Source of the DNA: Pirellulaceae bacterium
Lineage (GTDB): Bacteria > Planctomycetota > Planctomycetia > Pirellulales > Pirellulaceae
Length of the DNA: 5,614 nt
NCBI GenBank assembly: GCA_030744095.1
Contig: JASLRF010000111.1
Location: 1-5,614 of the forward strand
Direction: 5' to 3'
Shown here: in pieces, positions 3,962 through 5,614 of the stretch
Layout: each line of letters starts with the position of its first letter
Position numbering within the stretch: the first letter of the stretch is position 1
Notes under the pieces: model-generated
What the model was told of the DNA's origin: nothing
The model's input: the letters and a program-made list of their open reading frames with translations, nothing else
The model's database searches: none
Position numbers and translations under genes: made by a program

Positions 3962-5614
3962 ATGAAGATTTTGGCCAACTGTCTGGTTGCTTTGTCGGTG
4001 ACATTCCTTCTTGTCGCCACGATTCAGGCTCAAGGAGAGGCACCCGCGCCACGCGATACGTCGCGCGGCGACGAAATGATCGCTGAGTATTTTCGCGCGG
4101 AGACAGAACAGCTTCGTCGCGGCAGTATGACTAGCATCCAATCGTTGGAAGATTGGCAATCACAACGCGACGTCTATCGCAGTCAGTTGCTGGAGATGTT
4201 GGGCCTGGAGCCACTGCCGGAGAAGACTCCGCTGCAGGCGAAAGTAACGGGCCGCGTCACGCATGACGAGTTCTTTGTCGAGAACATTCACTTTCAATCT
4301 CGCCCTGGATTGTACGTCACCGGCAACCTCTACGTCCCGAAACAAGTCGACGGGAAGCTACCCGCCATTCTATACGTATGTGGTCACGGTCGCGTGAAGA
4401 AGGACGGGATCAGCTACGGAAACAAAGTGCACTACCAGCATCATGGCCAGTGGTTCGCGCGAAACGGCTACGTCTGTTTGACGATTGACACGCTTCAGTT
4501 GGGCGAAATCGAAGGGATTCATCATGGCACATATAACCACGACATGTGGTGGTGGCTCAATCGAGGCTACACGCCCGCTGGCGTCGAAGCGTGGAATTGC
4601 GTGCGAGCCTTGGACTATCTGGAGACTCGACCGGAAGTGGATTCGAGCCGCTTTGGCGTAACAGGACGCAGCGGTGGTGGAGCTTATAGCTGGTGGATCG
4701 CGGCGATCGACGAGCGCATCAAAGCCGCCGTTCCTGTGGCGGGCATTACGGACCTACAGAATCATGTCGTCGATGGCTGCGTCGAAGGCCATTGCGACTG
4801 CATGTACATGGTCAACACGCACCGTTGGGACTATGGCCAGGTCGCCGCGTTGGTGGCTCCGCGCCCTCTCTTGATCAGCAATACGGATACAGACCGGATC
4901 TTTCCCTTAGATGGGGTGATGAGGACGTTCGAATCGGTGCGCCGAATCTATGCGTTGCACGATGCCGCGGACAAGGTGGCACTGAACATCACCGCGGGCG
5001 GGCATAAAGACACGCAGGAGTTACGCGTCCACGCGTTCCGATGGTTCAATCAGCACCTCAAGAACGACGACAGCCTGATCGAGAAGACGGCCACCAAATT
5101 CTTCGAACCGCCGGAACTACGCGTTCTTGATGCATCGCCTGAGGATGAAAAGAACACAGAGATTCACGAGTCGTTTGTCGCTCACGCACCCGCTCCGACA
5201 GTACCGCTTGACGCGCTGGCGTGGGACGCCGCCTGTGAGACGCAAAGGAAGCACCTTGTCCAGCGGTCCTTCGCCGGATGGCCAGTGAAGGACGCTGATC
5301 TGGCTGTGCAGAAGAAGTTTTCCGTCGTTCGGGATGGCATTCAATTGACGGCCTTCGACTTTGTCAGCCAGTCGCCAATCACGTTGCGGGTCTACGTGGC
5401 ACAGCGAGCTGGCCTCGAACGGGCCGACTTGATCGTATTGAATGTGCTCGACGACCAGGCGTGGGACGAGTTTCTGGCTACGGCGCGACGGGCATTCGAA
5501 AAGGAGTTGGCCGGCGAGCAGTTGCCGACGGCAGACCAGAAAGGCTTCGACCAGTGGAAGCAGATGTTCCAGTCATCTCCATGGGCGATGGCGTACGTGG
5601 CACCACGCGGCATC
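3962..5614 (+). CDS. Secreted alpha/beta hydrolase, acetyl-xylan-esterase-like; 3' end cut by window
   Basis: The first 551 residues are present and the frame is open to the window end. Residues 1-23 are a signal peptide (Lys2, hydrophobic 8-21, probable cut after Ala23), so the enzyme is exported. A helical lead-in (YRSQLLEMLGLEPLPEKTP) precedes an alpha/beta hydrolase fold. This has CGHGR (140-144) at the expected oxyanion-loop strand, nucleophile Ser237 in GRSGGG, Asp311 in the TDTDRIFP loop and His348 in GGHKD, giving a complete Ser-Asp-His triad in family order. Between nucleophile and Asp lies a Cys-rich GCVEGHCDC segment (272-280). Related planctomycete proteins are usually called acetyl xylan esterase (AXE1) or dienelactone/prolyl-oligopeptidase-like. 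De-esterification of acetylated polysaccharide is the likely role; the substrate cannot be read from sequence. Residues after about 400 look like the start of a second hydrolase-like domain. It may be transcribed alone, since its link to the DUF11 gene is unclear. Confidence 0.94.
   Translation, partial: MKILANCLVALSVTFLLVATIQAQGEAPAPRDTSRGDEMIAEYFRAETEQLRRGSMTSIQSLEDWQSQRDVYRSQLLEMLGLEPLPEKTPLQAKVTGRVTHDEFFVENIHFQSRPGLYVTGNLYVPKQVDGKLPAILYVCGHGRVKKDGISYGNKVHYQHHGQWFARNGYVCLTIDTLQLGEIEGIHHGTYNHDMWWWLNRGYTPAGVEAWNCVRALDYLETRPEVDSSRFGVTGRSGGGAYSWWIAAIDERIKAAVPVAGITDLQNHVVDGCVEGHCDCMYMVNTHRWDYGQVAALVAPRPLLISNTDTDRIFPLDGVMRTFESVRRIYALHDAADKVALNITAGGHKDTQELRVHAFRWFNQHLKNDDSLIEKTATKFFEPPELRVLDASPEDEKNTEIHESFVAHAPAPTVPLDALAWDAACETQRKHLVQRSFAGWPVKDADLAVQKKFSVVRDGIQLTAFDFVSQSPITLRVYVAQRAGLERADLIVLNVLDDQAWDEFLATARRAFEKELAGEQLPTADQKGFDQWKQMFQSSPWAMAYVAPRGI

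Noticed and set aside
3439..4159. Minus-strand ORFs of 193 and 221 codons spanning the gap between DUF11 gene and esterase
   Set aside because: Most of their length is antisense to the DUF11 C-terminus and the esterase N-terminus. The two frames overlap each other and neither shows a domain or signal.

Overview
The window looks like a stretch of a planctomycete chromosome (Pirellula/Rhodopirellula-like). This is judged from protein style, not from a database search. It has moderately high GC, short secreted proteins with Gly/Pro/Met-rich linkers, a lipoprotein-type DUF11 protein, and a secreted acetyl-xylan-esterase-like hydrolase of a kind common in that phylum. No mobile element, CRISPR array, tRNA or rRNA is visible.

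Layout. Bases 1-337 contain no certain gene. They hold a run of short hairpins (about 53-172), a 14-bp palindrome (273-286) and a minus-strand reading frame that stays open from 274 off the left edge. At 338-1459 lies a putative lipoprotein of 373 residues. A 127-base spacer follows with two hairpins, the second a very strong intrinsic terminator (1520-1557). Only 30 bases after its T-run, a GTG start opens a 267-residue secreted protein (1587-2390) that is a paralogue of the first: their cores align without gaps for about 100 residues. Its stop overlaps the start of the third gene (2387-3760) as ATGA. That gene encodes a 457-residue exported or lipid-anchored protein ending in a DUF11-type beta-sandwich domain. 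After a 201-base gap, which may carry a 44-codon small ORF, a secreted alpha/beta hydrolase begins at 3962 and runs off the right edge. Its first 551 residues are seen.

How the parts may work together. The first three genes look like one envelope-protein cluster: two related small exported proteins and a DUF11 protein translationally coupled to the second. Their function is unknown. The terminator lies inside the cluster, so genes 2 and 3 probably depend on readthrough from gene 1. The spacer hairpins have perfectly complementary loops (7 nt, part of a 12-nt complementary stretch). That geometry would allow a kissing complex or an antiterminator. This possible attenuator is the most interesting unexplained structure in the window. 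The hydrolase is probably a separate unit involved in deacetylating or de-esterifying polysaccharide.
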